Shown here one piece after another: positions 1 through 8,548 of a stretch of DNA of 31,890 nucleotides. Made by a program: the position numbers and the translations under genes. The notes under the pieces were generated by a model. The model ran no database searches. It saw nothing but the letters and a program-made list of their open reading frames with translations, and had not been told where the DNA came from. Numbering within the stretch: the first letter of the stretch is position 1; each line of letters opens with the position of its first letter. The stretch comes from Clostridia bacterium (GTDB lineage Bacteria > Bacillota_A > Clostridia > Christensenellales > Aristaeellaceae). Where the stretch lies: assembly GCA_017397695.1 (NCBI GenBank), contig JAFQIF010000042.1:1-31890 (forward strand), in the 5' to 3' direction.

Positions 1-2232
1 AAGGCCTGGTTTGTCGTGTGCGACGAGTACGTCACCATGAGCGACGGTACCGGCATCGTCCACATCGCGCCGGCCTACGGCGAGGATGACTACCGCGTTT
101 GCCGCGAGAACGACGTGCCGTTTGTCAACTTCGTCGATGCGCAGGGCTGCATGACCGAGGAGACCAAGTGGCCGGGCGTGTTCGTCAAGGACGTGGACGC
201 GCTGGTGCTGGAAGACCTCAAGGCGCGCGGCCTGCTGTTTGCCGCCGTGCCGTTTGCGCATGATTATCCGTTCTGCTGGCGCCGCGATACCCCGCTGATC
301 TACTACGCCCGCCAGAGCTGGTTCATCAAGATGACCGCCGTGCGCGATCAGCTCATGAAGAACAACCGCGCCGTCAACTGGATGCCGGACAACATCAAGG
401 AAGGCCGCATGGGCAACTTCCTGGAGAACGTCATCGACTGGGGCCTCTCCCGTGAGCGCTACTGGGGAACCCCGCTGCCGGTGTGGACCTGCGAATGCGG
501 CCACATCCACGTCGTGGGCTCCAAGCAGGAGCTGCGCGAGATGGTGACCAAGGAGATCGGCGAGATCGAGCTGCATCGTCCCTACATCGACGAGGTCACC
601 CTCAAGTGCCCGGAGTGCGGCGGCGAAATGATCCGCGAGAAGGAAGTCATCGACTGCTGGTATGACTCCGGCTCCATGCCGTTTGCCCAGTGGCATTATC
701 CCTTTGAGAACAAGGAGAAGTTTGAGCGCCGCTTCCCGGCGAACTTCATCTCCGAGGCGATCGACCAGACCCGCGGCTGGTTCTACACGCTGCTGGCGAT
801 CTCCACCTGCCTGTTTGACACCAACCCGTTCGAGAACTGCGTGGTCATGGGCCACGTGCAGGACAAGGACGGCCAGAAAATGAGCAAGCACAAGGGCAAC
901 ACGGTCAATCCGTGGGACGTCCTCAATGCGCAGGGCGCCGACGCCGTCCGCTGGTTCTTCTACAACAACGCCGCGCCGTGGCTGCCCAAGCGCTTCCACG
1001 CCAAAGCGATCGAGGAAAGCCAGCGCAAGTACATGGGTACCCTGTGGAACACCTATGCGTTCTTCATCCTCTATGCCGAGATCGATCAGTTCGATCCGAA
1101 GGCCCATCCGCTGGACAAGGTCGAGCTGAGCCTGATGGACAAGTGGGCGCTCTCCCGCCTGAATACGCTCATCAAGAACGTGGACAACCATCTGGAGAAC
1201 TACCGCATCACCGAGGCCTCCCGTGAGATGGTGGATTTCGTGGACGATCTGTCCAACTGGTATGTCCGCCGCAGCCGTGAGCGCTTCTGGGGCAAGGGCA
1301 TGGCCGGCGACAAGGAAGCCGCGTTTGCTACGCTCTATCATATCCTGGAGACCATGGCCCGCCTGACCGCGCCGTTCACGCCGTTCATGGCTGAGAACAT
1401 GTACCGCAATCTGGTGTGCTCTGTGAATCCGGATGCTGCGATCTCCGTGCACCTGACCGACTTCCCGGTCTGCGACGAAGCGATGATCAACCCGCAGCTG
1501 GAAGAGGACATGAAGGCGCTGCTGCGCGTGGTCATGCAGGCCCGAGGCGCTCGCGCCGAGAGCGGCATGAAGGTTCGCCAGCCGCTGAGCAAGATGATCG
1601 TTTCCGGCGTCACCCTGCCGCAAGATCTGTGCGCGCTGGCTGCCGACGAACTGAACGTGAAGGCCGTCGAATTCACCGACGACACCACCGCGTTCATGAC
1701 CTATCAGCTCAAGCCGCAGATGCGCACCCTGGGCAAGAAGTACGGCAAGCTGCTCAAGGCCATTGGCGAGAAGCTCAATACGCTGGACGGCAACGAGGTC
1801 GTGAAGAACTTTGAAGCCGGCAACCTGCTGACCTTCGACCTGGACGGCACGCAGGTGGAGCTGGAGAAGGACGACGTGCTCACCAGCCCGATGAAGAAGC
1901 CGGGCTACGTGGTGGCGACTGATCGCGACGTGACGGTGGCGATCGATACCAACCTCACCGAAGCGCTGATTGCCGAGGGCTTTGCCCGCGAGGTCGTCTC
2001 CAAGCTGCAGACTATGCGCAAGGAAGCCGGATTCGAGGTGACCGACCGCATCCTCGTGACGGTCAAGACCGACGATGAGAAGCTTGCTGCGATCGTGGAA
2101 GGCAACGTTGAGTCCATCAAGAATGGCGTGCTTGCGCTGGAGGTCGTTCTGGGCGAGGCTGCCGAGGGCGCTTATGTGAAGGACTGGAGCATCAACGGCG
2201 TTGCTGCGACCCTGTCCGTCAAGAAGGCGTAA
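1..2232 (+). CDS. ileS: Isoleucyl-tRNA synthetase, C-terminal part (5' end outside window)
   Basis: The frame is open from base 1, so the gene is cut by the window edge; about 743 codons remain, roughly 70 percent of a full IleS. It charges tRNA-Ile in the cytoplasm. The KMSKH signature loop is at 877-891, and a Cys-rich zinc ribbon (CECG ... CPECGG) lies in the catalytic half at about 490-625. The block LSNWYVRRSRERFW near 1250-1290 and the C-terminal domain without a zinc finger resemble the eukaryote-like IleS2 class rather than the classical bacterial one. That class is known for low mupirocin sensitivity; applying it to this protein is inference. No T-box can be judged because the 5' end is missing. 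The gene is followed by a hairpin at 2253-2279. Confidence 0.96.
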   Translation, partial: KAWFVVCDEYVTMSDGTGIVHIAPAYGEDDYRVCRENDVPFVNFVDAQGCMTEETKWPGVFVKDVDALVLEDLKARGLLFAAVPFAHDYPFCWRRDTPLIYYARQSWFIKMTAVRDQLMKNNRAVNWMPDNIKEGRMGNFLENVIDWGLSRERYWGTPLPVWTCECGHIHVVGSKQELREMVTKEIGEIELHRPYIDEVTLKCPECGGEMIREKEVIDCWYDSGSMPFAQWHYPFENKEKFERRFPANFISEAIDQTRGWFYTLLAISTCLFDTNPFENCVVMGHVQDKDGQKMSKHKGNTVNPWDVLNAQGADAVRWFFYNNAAPWLPKRFHAKAIEESQRKYMGTLWNTYAFFILYAEIDQFDPKAHPLDKVELSLMDKWALSRLNTLIKNVDNHLENYRITEASREMVDFVDDLSNWYVRRSRERFWGKGMAGDKEAAFATLYHILETMARLTAPFTPFMAENMYRNLVCSVNPDAAISVHLTDFPVCDEAMINPQLEEDMKALLRVVMQARGARAESGMKVRQPLSKMIVSGVTLPQDLCALAADELNVKAVEFTDDTTAFMTYQLKPQMRTLGKKYGKLLKAIGEKLNTLDGNEVVKNFEAGNLLTFDLDGTQVELEKDDVLTSPMKKPGYVVATDRDVTVAIDTNLTEALIAEGFAREVVSKLQTMRKEAGFEVTDRILVTVKTDDEKLAAIVEGNVESIKNGVLALEVVLGEAAEGAYVKDWSINGVAATLSVKKA

Positions 2233-2252
2233 TTCATTCAACTTTACTTCCG

Positions 2253-2279
2253 ATGCCGGGGAATACGTTTCCCCGGCAT
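2253..2279 (+). terminator. Hairpin after ileS, probable terminator
   Basis: Perfect 11-bp arms ATGCCGGGGAA and TTCCCCGGCAT around a 5-nt loop, 20 bases after the ileS stop. The following TGGATTTATG is only a weak T tract, so termination may be partial. Confidence 0.55.
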
Positions 2280-2308
2280 TGGATTTATGACAGGACAATC
2301 GGGATAAG

Positions 2309-3616
2309 ATGAAAAAGATTGTGATTGCCGGCGCGGGCTCGTATCACTTTGCCCCCGCCATTTTTGAAGATCTCTTTGTGCGCCGGCGCGAGGCGGTCGA
2401 GGTATGGATGGTAGATTCTGACCTGGACATGGCGGAGCTGTCTGCCCGCGGTGCGCAGGCTCTGGCACGCGGCTTTGGCTGCGAGGCAAGGTTCTACTAC
2501 ACGACGCAGCTGAGCAAGGCGACATTCAGCGCCGACGCAGTCATCTTCTGCGCGGATTTCCTGGATGAGGAAGCCTGGAAGATGGACCAAAAGGCGCTGG
2601 AGGACGTGGGCCTGTATAAACAGGCGCGCCTGCGCGGCGGTATCGGCGGCGCGATGCAGACCATGCGCGTGCTGGACTTCATCACGGATCTGGCGACGCA
2701 GATGAGCGAGGAATGCCCGGATGCGCCGCTGATTCTCTGCGACAGCGGCTTTGGCGGTGTGCAGCTTGCGCGCGCATGCGAGTGTGCGCAGCGCTTTTGC
2801 GGCGTACGCACGCTGGGTGTGAGCGGCGTGACGGAGCAGACGGCAAAGCGCCTGGCGCTGTATCTGGACGTCAGGGAAGAAGATCTGGATACCGAATGCG
2901 CCGGCTTGAACAACTTTGCGTGGGTGACGCGCCTTGGCGACAGGAAGAAAGGGATTGACCTGATTCCGCGCTGCATGAAGGAAATGCAGGAGGACAGCCG
3001 CGAGGAACTTTCCGCCCAGTATATCGACTGGTACGGCGCGATCCCGGCGGGCGAGCGCGTGATGCTCTATGAACTGCTGGGCGATACGGAAGTCAGCCCG
3101 AAGAAGACCGTGCTGCTTTCCGGCGTGGGCCTTGCGGATTACGAGCTGCGCAAGCGCAATCTGGCGCTGCTGACCGTGCATGGTCCGCTCTCGCCCGAGG
3201 GTGCGAAGGCCTGGGGTCAGATCCGTACGAGCGGCCTGCAGACGGCGCGCCCGGTGGAGATCCTGCGCGCGCTGTGGGGTGAAAAGGATTGCCAGGTGAA
3301 TAACCTCAATATGCCGTGCGACGGCGCGGTGGAGGGCGTGGCGCCGGGCAGGTTTGTGGAATGCCCGGCGGTGATCGAGCATGGAAAGGTGCGCGGCATA
3401 CCGGTGGAATTGCCGGTGGAGCTGCACGACCTGATGGGCCAGCTGAGCCTATGCAACGTGCTCTATGCTGAGGCGGCGGCCACGGGCAGCCGTGTGGCGC
3501 TGCGCGAGGCGATGGAGATCGATCCGGCGCTTACGGGAATCGATTTGCTCTATACAGAAGGCGTGCTTTCTGATATGATGGAAGCGCAGAAGGAAAAGCT
3601 GAAGCGGTTTTTCTAA
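2309..3616 (+). CDS. GH4-fold (alpha-glucosidase/galactosidase family) protein with altered active site
   Basis: 435 residues, the usual length for glycoside hydrolase family 4, whose members use NAD and Mn2+ to cleave (phospho)glycosides. The N-terminal Rossmann motif (GAGSYHF, residues 8-14) and the late block around residues 331-353 (VNNLN ... GAVEGV ... VECP) place it in the family. The usual active-site residues are not there. The Asn-Pro segment is replaced by LCDSGFGG (143-150), the Cys-His metal pair by LGVSGV (169-174), and the conserved GxNH is GLNN (199-202). I therefore read it as a divergent or non-hydrolytic member that may still bind NAD; the family placement is moderately firm, the activity unknown. 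The ribosome site before ATG is weak (GGGAT). There is no signal peptide, so it is cytoplasmic. Confidence 0.75.
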   Translation: MKKIVIAGAGSYHFAPAIFEDLFVRRREAVEVWMVDSDLDMAELSARGAQALARGFGCEARFYYTTQLSKATFSADAVIFCADFLDEEAWKMDQKALEDVGLYKQARLRGGIGGAMQTMRVLDFITDLATQMSEECPDAPLILCDSGFGGVQLARACECAQRFCGVRTLGVSGVTEQTAKRLALYLDVREEDLDTECAGLNNFAWVTRLGDRKKGIDLIPRCMKEMQEDSREELSAQYIDWYGAIPAGERVMLYELLGDTEVSPKKTVLLSGVGLADYELRKRNLALLTVHGPLSPEGAKAWGQIRTSGLQTARPVEILRALWGEKDCQVNNLNMPCDGAVEGVAPGRFVECPAVIEHGKVRGIPVELPVELHDLMGQLSLCNVLYAEAAATGSRVALREAMEIDPALTGIDLLYTEGVLSDMMEAQKEKLKRFF

Positions 3617-3625
3617 GAGGTGATC

Positions 3626-3775
3626 GCCTGTGGGCGGGGACCTCATCCGCCCTTCGGGCACCTTCCCCAGAGGGAAGGTCTAGTTACTTCTTTCTTGTGG
3701 CCCAAAGGTTTCCAAAGGGCGACCGGAAAGCCCTGTGGTGGGGTTTGGGGCAAGGCTCCATGCTTCAGAGAGAAT
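3626..3775 (+). repeat. Intergenic hairpin repeat, copy A
   Basis: This 178-base gap holds a short block CCTCATCCGCC followed by a hairpin with arms ACCTTCCC and GGGAAGGT (about 3660-3680), then GGGGTTTGGGGC-like text. The same blocks recur at 4690-4825, 5560-5660, 10206-10252, 12745-12820 and 20080-20140. I see no coding sequence here. Confidence 0.5.
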
Positions 3776-3794
3776 TTTGTTTGCGAGGTAAACG

Positions 3795-4676
3795 ATGTTT
3801 ATTGCAGATAAGTGGCAGGACTATGAGGTACTCGACTGCGGCGCGGGCGAGAAGCTGGAGCGCTGGGGCGATGTGTATCTGCGCCGCCCGGATCCGCAGG
3901 CCATCTGGCCGGCGCGCGATCAGGGCCTGTGGCGCAAGGCGCAGGCGCACTATCACCGCAGCGAGAAAGGCGGCGGCAGCTGGGAGTTCTTCCAGAAGCT
4001 GCCCGACCGCTGGGAGATCAACTACAATTGCAACGGTGATGCGCTCAAGTTCTACGTCCGTCCTACGGGCTTCAAGCATACGGGCCTGTTCCCGGAGCAG
4101 GCGGCCAACTGGGATTGGATGAACGCGCTGGTCAAGGCCCGCAAGGCCGAAGGCCGCGACGTGAAGGTGCTCAATCTCTTTGCTTATACCGGCGGCGCGA
4201 CGATGGCGTGCGCGGCGGCGGGCGCGCAGGTTTGCCACTGCGACGCAGCGAAGGGCATGGTGCAGTGGGCGCGGGAGAATCGCGAGCTGTCCCGCCTGCC
4301 GGAGGAGAGCACGCGCTGGATCGTGGACGATGCGCTCAAGTTTGTGCAGCGCGAGGCGAGACGCGGCCACTTCTACGACGGCATCCTGATGGATCCGCCC
4401 AGCTACGGCCGCGGTCCGGGCGGCGAGGTATGGAAGCTGGAGAACGAGCTGTATGGCTTGGTGAAGGCGGCGAGCGAGGCGCTGTGCGAGGATCCGCTGT
4501 TCTTCCTGCTCAACGGCTATACAACGGGCTTCCAGGCGAGTGTGCTGGGCAACATGGTCGATATGTGCGTGACCTCGCGCTTTGGCGGAAAGGTCATGGC
4601 GGACGAACTGTGCCTGCCGGTTTCCGCCGGCGGCGTGCTGCCCTGCGGCACGAGCGGAAGATGGGAAAAGAAGTGA
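3795..4676 (+). CDS. RlmI/RlmK-like class I SAM-dependent rRNA methyltransferase
   Basis: 293 residues. The Rossmann methyltransferase core is at about residues 120-230: motif I VLNLFAYTGGAT (125-136) binds SAM, a DD pair sits at 178-179, and the catalytic-type motif DPPSYGRG is at 200-207. This combination is typical of the RlmI-like (COG1092) 23S rRNA m5C methyltransferases. A PUA domain, present at the N-terminus of E. coli RlmI, is not evident; the first 90 residues are a shorter domain of their own. GAGGT at 3785-3789 supports the ATG at 3795. The exact target base cannot be told from sequence. It lies between two hairpin repeats and is followed by another RNA modification gene. Confidence 0.85.
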   Translation: MFIADKWQDYEVLDCGAGEKLERWGDVYLRRPDPQAIWPARDQGLWRKAQAHYHRSEKGGGSWEFFQKLPDRWEINYNCNGDALKFYVRPTGFKHTGLFPEQAANWDWMNALVKARKAEGRDVKVLNLFAYTGGATMACAAAGAQVCHCDAAKGMVQWARENRELSRLPEESTRWIVDDALKFVQREARRGHFYDGILMDPPSYGRGPGGEVWKLENELYGLVKAASEALCEDPLFFLLNGYTTGFQASVLGNMVDMCVTSRFGGKVMADELCLPVSAGGVLPCGTSGRWEKK

Positions 4677-4685
4677 GCAATCCGG

Positions 4686-4825
4686 CAACGGCCGGGAACC
4701 TCATCCGTTAGTCCGCTGGGCTGCCACCTTCCTCATGGGGGGAAGGGTTATATGGCTGCTTGAATCCGCTGCGAAGCGAAGAAGGGTTCAGGGCGGCAGC
4801 CCTGACGTTCTCCCGAGGAGGACCT
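4686..4825 (+). repeat. Intergenic hairpin repeat, copy B (two modules)
   Basis: The first module (about 4690-4747) reads CCTCATCCGTTAG ... CCACCTTCCTCAT ... GGGGGGAAGG, as in copies A and D. The second (about 4760-4815) contains GCGAAGCGAAGAAGGG and GGGCGGCAGCCC, as in copy C. The module runs directly into the ribosome site GAGGAGG (4815-4821) of the next gene. Confidence 0.5.
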
Positions 4826-5539
4826 ATGGAAATGTATCACGGCGTCGGGATCGTCTACGAGGACAACCATCTCCTTGTGGTCGTCAAGCCCCCGAACATG
4901 CCTACGCAGGCGGACGCCTCCGGCGATGCCGACCTGCATTCTGTGATGAAACAGTATATCGCAGAAAAATACCAAAAGCCGGGCGCGGTGTATCTGGGCC
5001 TTGTGCACAGGCTGGATCGTCCGGTAGGCGGTCTGGTCGTGCTTGCGCGAACGAGCAAGGCGGCGGACAGGCTGAGCGAGCAGGTGCGGAAGAAAACACT
5101 GGCGCGCCAGTATGTCGCTGCCGTGCGCGGCAGTACGCCGGAAGCGGCGGAGCTTAATGATTATCTGCTGAAGGACGAGCGAACGAACACCGTACGCGCG
5201 GTGAGCGCGGACACGCCCGGCGCAAAGGATGCAAAGCTCTGTTACCGGAAGGCGGGCGAGAGCGGCGGATTGTCGCTTATTCGGGTGAAGCTCTTTACCG
5301 GCCGCTCGCATCAGATTCGCGTGCAGACGTCCCATTCGGGCTATCCGATCTGGGGCGATGCGCGCTACGGAAACGGAAAGCCCGGCGAACAGATCGCGCT
5401 GTGGGGCGCACATCTGGGGCTTGTGCATCCTACGAAAAAAGAGGAGATGCATTTTACCGTGCTGCCGCAGAAGGACAAGATGCCCTGGCGCGGCTTTGGC
5501 GAGGAAATCTGGGCGCGGGAAGAAGAGATCTGCCTGTAA
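4826..5539 (+). CDS. RluA-family pseudouridine synthase
   Basis: 237 residues. It isomerises uridine to pseudouridine in rRNA or tRNA. The family signature HRLDRPVGGL (61-70) carries the catalytic Asp64; the later GRSHQIRVQ and GDARYG blocks are also typical. No N-terminal S4 domain is present, so it is a short RluA-type enzyme, and the exact target is not predictable. An upstream in-frame ATG at 4760 would add 22 residues encoded by the repeat element. The strong GAGGAGG at 4815-4821, four bases before the ATG at 4826, decides for the shorter form. Confidence 0.88.
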   Translation: MEMYHGVGIVYEDNHLLVVVKPPNMPTQADASGDADLHSVMKQYIAEKYQKPGAVYLGLVHRLDRPVGGLVVLARTSKAADRLSEQVRKKTLARQYVAAVRGSTPEAAELNDYLLKDERTNTVRAVSADTPGAKDAKLCYRKAGESGGLSLIRVKLFTGRSHQIRVQTSHSGYPIWGDARYGNGKPGEQIALWGAHLGLVHPTKKEEMHFTVLPQKDKMPWRGFGEEIWAREEEICL

Positions 5540-5544
5540 GGCGG

Positions 5545-5660
5545 GAGGATAATATCCGCCTCTATGGAGCGGCTTCAAGCCGCCGCGAAGCGAAGAAGGG
5601 ACCAGGGACAATGTCCCTGGTCAGGGGTCCGGGGATGAAATCCCCGGCGTACCCCTTGTA
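5545..5660 (+). repeat. Intergenic hairpin repeat, copy C
   Basis: This copy contains GCGAAGCGAAGAAGGG, then a perfect palindrome with arms ACCAGGGACA and TGTCCCTGGT (5601-5621), then CCGGGGATG-AAATCCCCGG (5629-5647) enclosed by GGGGT and ACCCC. These are RNA-type nested hairpins shared with copies E and F. Downstream, at 5673-5690, there is a small GACGCG/CGCGTC hairpin before the next gene. Confidence 0.6.
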
Positions 5661-5722
5661 AACCGGGAAGAAAACGACGCGCTTACGCGTCTTATGGATA
5701 AACGGCTGAAAGGAATCATTTC

Positions 5723-7669
5723 ATGAAAAGCATTCTGGCGCTTCTTTTGTCTCTTGTGCTGCTGGCGGGCGCATGCGCGCTGGCGGACGAGCAGGCAGAA
5801 ATGCTCCTCAACGCTGCAGTGAGTGAGCTGGGCTATACCGCGACCAAGGGCGGCTACAGCAAATACGGCGAATGGGGCGGCAAGGCCTATGGCGAGTGGT
5901 GCTCGGAGTTCGTCTCCTGGTGCGTCGCGCGCGCGGACGAGGTATATGGTACGAGTATGCTGGGCAGCGACTATCCGCTGCAGACCAGCTGCGAAGCGGG
6001 CGCGCAGTGGTTCAAGGAACGCGGACGCTACATTACCGTAAACGGCGGCCTGCGCGGTGAGGAAGGTCAGTTTTACCTGAGCGACGGCGTGGCGGTGGCC
6101 GACAGACCGTATATTCCCCAGCGCGGCGATCTGATCTACATCGAATGGTATAAGTATAACCGCCTGGATCACGTGGGCGTTGTCGAGTTTGTGACGCAGG
6201 ATACGGATGGAACGTATCTGGTGCATACCATCGAGGGCAATAATCATGTGATCGGCCCCACGCCAACGGAGGTGCGCCGCTATGTCTATCGGCTGGATGA
6301 TCCGTCCATCCGCGGCTACGGCGTGCGCGAAAGCGGGCTTGTGGGCACGGAGCTTGCGATGGGATCCAGCGGCGGCGAGGTCGTGGCGTTTCAGAAGGAT
6401 CTGATCCAGCTGGGCTTCTACGACGACGAGCCGGCGGGCAAGTTTGGCAAGGGTACCGAAACGGCAACCAAAAACTACCAGAAAAAGCGCGGCCTGACTG
6501 TCAACGGCGTGGCTGACAAGCAGACGCTGGAAACCATTGCCAAAGAGATTGAAGATATGCAGGCCGAGGCGGAGGAAAAGGCGAGGGAAAAAGCCGAAGC
6601 CGAAGCGCAGGCGATGCTGGAAACGGCCAAGAAAGCGATTGCGGCCGATTGGTTCGGGGAGTTTGATCCGTATGACGAGGAAACGGCGTGGAGCCGCCTG
6701 ATGGCGGATATCACCGTGCTCAACGTTGATCAGAAAGAAAAGGTGTATCTTTCCGACGGCCCGAACGGAAAGCGGAAAACGACCGCGGAACACCGCGGTT
6801 TTTTCTACGGCGAGTCTGTGGCGGTCCGGCTGCTGGATGAACAGGACGGATGGAGCAAGATCCAGGCCTATAACGACTATGACGAGCTGGAGGAGGGTTG
6901 GGTACGCCCCGGCAGGCTCAAGACCGTCACGCCCAACAGCACGTGGGGCATGATTATCGACAAGCGCACGCAGCGCCTGTATCTGTATAAAGAGGGCAGG
7001 CTTCTGACCGAGCTGCTGATTTCCACCGGCACGACCAAGGGCGATAACGAGGGCTTCTGTGAGACGGCCTCCGGTGAGTTCCTGCTCATCAGCCCGACGG
7101 GCGGCTTCTGGTCCGGCAATCTGTGGTGCGACCAGGCAATCCGATTCAATGGCGGCGACCTGCTGCATATGGTGCCGGCCGTGTATCGCGGCGAAAATGT
7201 CGGCGTGTATGCCGATGGTTCGGGCGATTTCAGCGTATGCGAGAGCGCGCTGGGCTCCCGTGCATCCCATGGCTGTATCCGCGTGCAGCGCAGGGAGAAC
7301 GAGGACGGCTACAATCACTCGTGGATCTGGAACAACCTGCGCTACGAGAAGAATATTAAGCTCATCGTATGGGACGACGACGGACGCAAACTGCCGGAAA
7401 CAGACCTGAACGCAAGCATGTACTACAACCCTGACGGCGGCGCGAAGTACCATACCGATCAGAACTGCCAGAGCGTGCGCAGCAAATATCTGCCGCTTAC
7501 GCCCATCAGATACGGTACGCTGGCGCGCTATCCGCATACGGAACTGGAGCCGTGCACCAGCTGTAAGGCGCCCGAGCGTCCGGAAATTGTATCTACCTGG
7601 AATGCGGTGATCGATCGCGCCTATGAAGAGCTGGGCATGGAAGCACCGCAGGCAAAGGGCGCGCTTTGA
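5723..7669 (+). CDS. Secreted multidomain L,D-transpeptidase
   Basis: 648 residues, exported by an N-terminal signal peptide (hydrophobic 4-20, probable cleavage near ALA-DE at 19-23). Domains in order: an NlpC/CHAP-like amidase domain (about 30-195; Cys60 in GEWCSEFVSWC and His150 in LDHVGVVEF are the likely catalytic pair); a peptidoglycan-binding PG_binding_1 domain (about 207-272); a charged, Ala/Glu-rich coiled linker (274-305); an SH3-like stretch (325-402); a YkuD L,D-transpeptidase domain (about 408-551) with the SHGCIRV nucleophile motif (Cys518); and a short Cys/His motif (His577, Cys582, Cys611, Cys614). It should remodel or crosslink the cell wall. AAAGGAA precedes ATG at 5723. 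The next gene starts 37 bases later and is probably co-transcribed. Confidence 0.9.
   Translation: MKSILALLLSLVLLAGACALADEQAEMLLNAAVSELGYTATKGGYSKYGEWGGKAYGEWCSEFVSWCVARADEVYGTSMLGSDYPLQTSCEAGAQWFKERGRYITVNGGLRGEEGQFYLSDGVAVADRPYIPQRGDLIYIEWYKYNRLDHVGVVEFVTQDTDGTYLVHTIEGNNHVIGPTPTEVRRYVYRLDDPSIRGYGVRESGLVGTELAMGSSGGEVVAFQKDLIQLGFYDDEPAGKFGKGTETATKNYQKKRGLTVNGVADKQTLETIAKEIEDMQAEAEEKAREKAEAEAQAMLETAKKAIAADWFGEFDPYDEETAWSRLMADITVLNVDQKEKVYLSDGPNGKRKTTAEHRGFFYGESVAVRLLDEQDGWSKIQAYNDYDELEEGWVRPGRLKTVTPNSTWGMIIDKRTQRLYLYKEGRLLTELLISTGTTKGDNEGFCETASGEFLLISPTGGFWSGNLWCDQAIRFNGGDLLHMVPAVYRGENVGVYADGSGDFSVCESALGSRASHGCIRVQRRENEDGYNHSWIWNNLRYEKNIKLIVWDDDGRKLPETDLNASMYYNPDGGAKYHTDQNCQSVRSKYLPLTPIRYGTLARYPHTELEPCTSCKAPERPEIVSTWNAVIDRAYEELGMEAPQAKGAL
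6782..6804 (+). other. Terminator-like hairpin inside the L,D-transpeptidase gene
   Basis: Arms ACCGCGG and CCGCGGT flank an AACA loop, directly followed by a T tract ending at 6804. It lies in frame in the linker before the catalytic domain. It has the form of an intrinsic terminator; whether it acts is unknown. Confidence 0.4.
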
Positions 7670-7706
7670 TGCAACGTTTACATAAGACAATGGGAGGCAT
7701 ATTCCA

Positions 7707-8300
7707 ATGGAACCCCTGAGAATCCATGGCGTGGGCATGCGCACGTTCAAGACGGCGCTGGCAACGGCGCTTTGCGCAATGATCTATTACTTCGTGGGCA
7801 GAAGCCCGGCCTTTGCCTGCATCGGTGTGATCTTCGGTATGGGCTATAACCTGGAGGATGCGCGCAAAAACGGCGGAAACCGTCTGTTCGGCACGATTAT
7901 CGGCGGCGTGGTGGGCGTATTGCTGTTCAAGCTGTATCTGGTCTTTGTGCCGGATGGCCACCATACGCTGCTGCTGGTGCCGCTGGTCTTTGTCGGTACG
8001 ATCATTCTGATCATGGCATGCCAGTCCTTCTGGGTGGGCGGCGTACAGCCGGGCGGCGTTGTGCTGTGCATTCTGCTGTTCAATACGCCGGCGGCGACAT
8101 ATATCGACTACGCGATGAACCGCGTGTTTGATACGGCGGTGGGCGTGCTGCTGGCGCTGCTGATCACCTATTTCTTCCCGCGCGGCTGGATGCAGATGTG
8201 GCCCGAGCGCTATCGGGGCATGAAGCTGCATGCGCGCGAGGCGTTCAGCCATGTACACCTGCATCATCCGCCGAAGAAGACGCGCTTCCGCCATCACTGA
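7707..8300 (+). CDS. Aromatic acid exporter-like (FUSC/ArAE family) membrane protein
   Basis: 197 residues with about five or six hydrophobic segments (roughly 14-34, 37-47, 58-80, 88-108, 112-132, 140-160), then a basic, His-rich cytoplasmic tail. The pattern GxRTxKTALAxAL at the N-terminus and the segment order fit the ArAE_1/DUF939 half of the FUSC superfamily, membrane proteins linked to export of aromatic acids. The large cytoplasmic C-terminal domain of full-length members is missing. GGGAGG lies about 8 bases before ATG. It probably shares a transcript with the upstream transpeptidase and ends at a strong terminator. Closeness to the aromatic operon is suggestive only. Confidence 0.7.
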   Translation: MEPLRIHGVGMRTFKTALATALCAMIYYFVGRSPAFACIGVIFGMGYNLEDARKNGGNRLFGTIIGGVVGVLLFKLYLVFVPDGHHTLLLVPLVFVGTIILIMACQSFWVGGVQPGGVVLCILLFNTPAATYIDYAMNRVFDTAVGVLLALLITYFFPRGWMQMWPERYRGMKLHAREAFSHVHLHHPPKKTRFRHH

Positions 8301-8305
8301 ATACG

Positions 8306-8336
8306 AAAAGACGCCTTGAGTGCAAGGCGTCTTTTT
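8306..8336 (+). terminator. Intrinsic terminator of the 5.7-8.3 kb transcript
   Basis: Nine-bp arms AGACGCCTT and AAGGCGTCT with a 6-nt loop, A run before and TTTT run after, just behind the membrane gene. Confidence 0.85.
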
Positions 8337-8505
8337 CTGTCTTTTTATGTGGGATTGCCGAAAGCGGGTATCAAAGAAAAGAACAAGAAAAAACACAAAA
8401 ATGACAAAATAAGCTGGTAAACTGTCTGTATTGGATCAGGACGCGGCAGAATGCATGCCGACAAATGATGCGAAATTACACTTTCTTCTTTCTTATTTCT
8501 CAGCG

Positions 8506-8535
8506 AAAAGGGGATGCCGCATGGCATCCCCTTTT
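8506..8535 (-). terminator. Terminator of the aromatic operon
   Basis: Thirteen-bp perfect stem (AAAAGGGGATGCC and its complement, loop GCAT) 14 bases beyond the aroK stop. A and T runs at both ends would let it work in either direction. The 170 bases between it and the 8306-8336 terminator show nothing else. Confidence 0.85.
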
Positions 8536-8548
8536 TGCGATGTATGGG

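Noticed and set aside
5621..7750. A 709-codon open frame on the minus strand opposite the L,D-transpeptidase
   Set aside because: It mirrors the codon bias of a GC-rich gene, has no family features and no ribosome site, and the plus strand product has recognisable domains.
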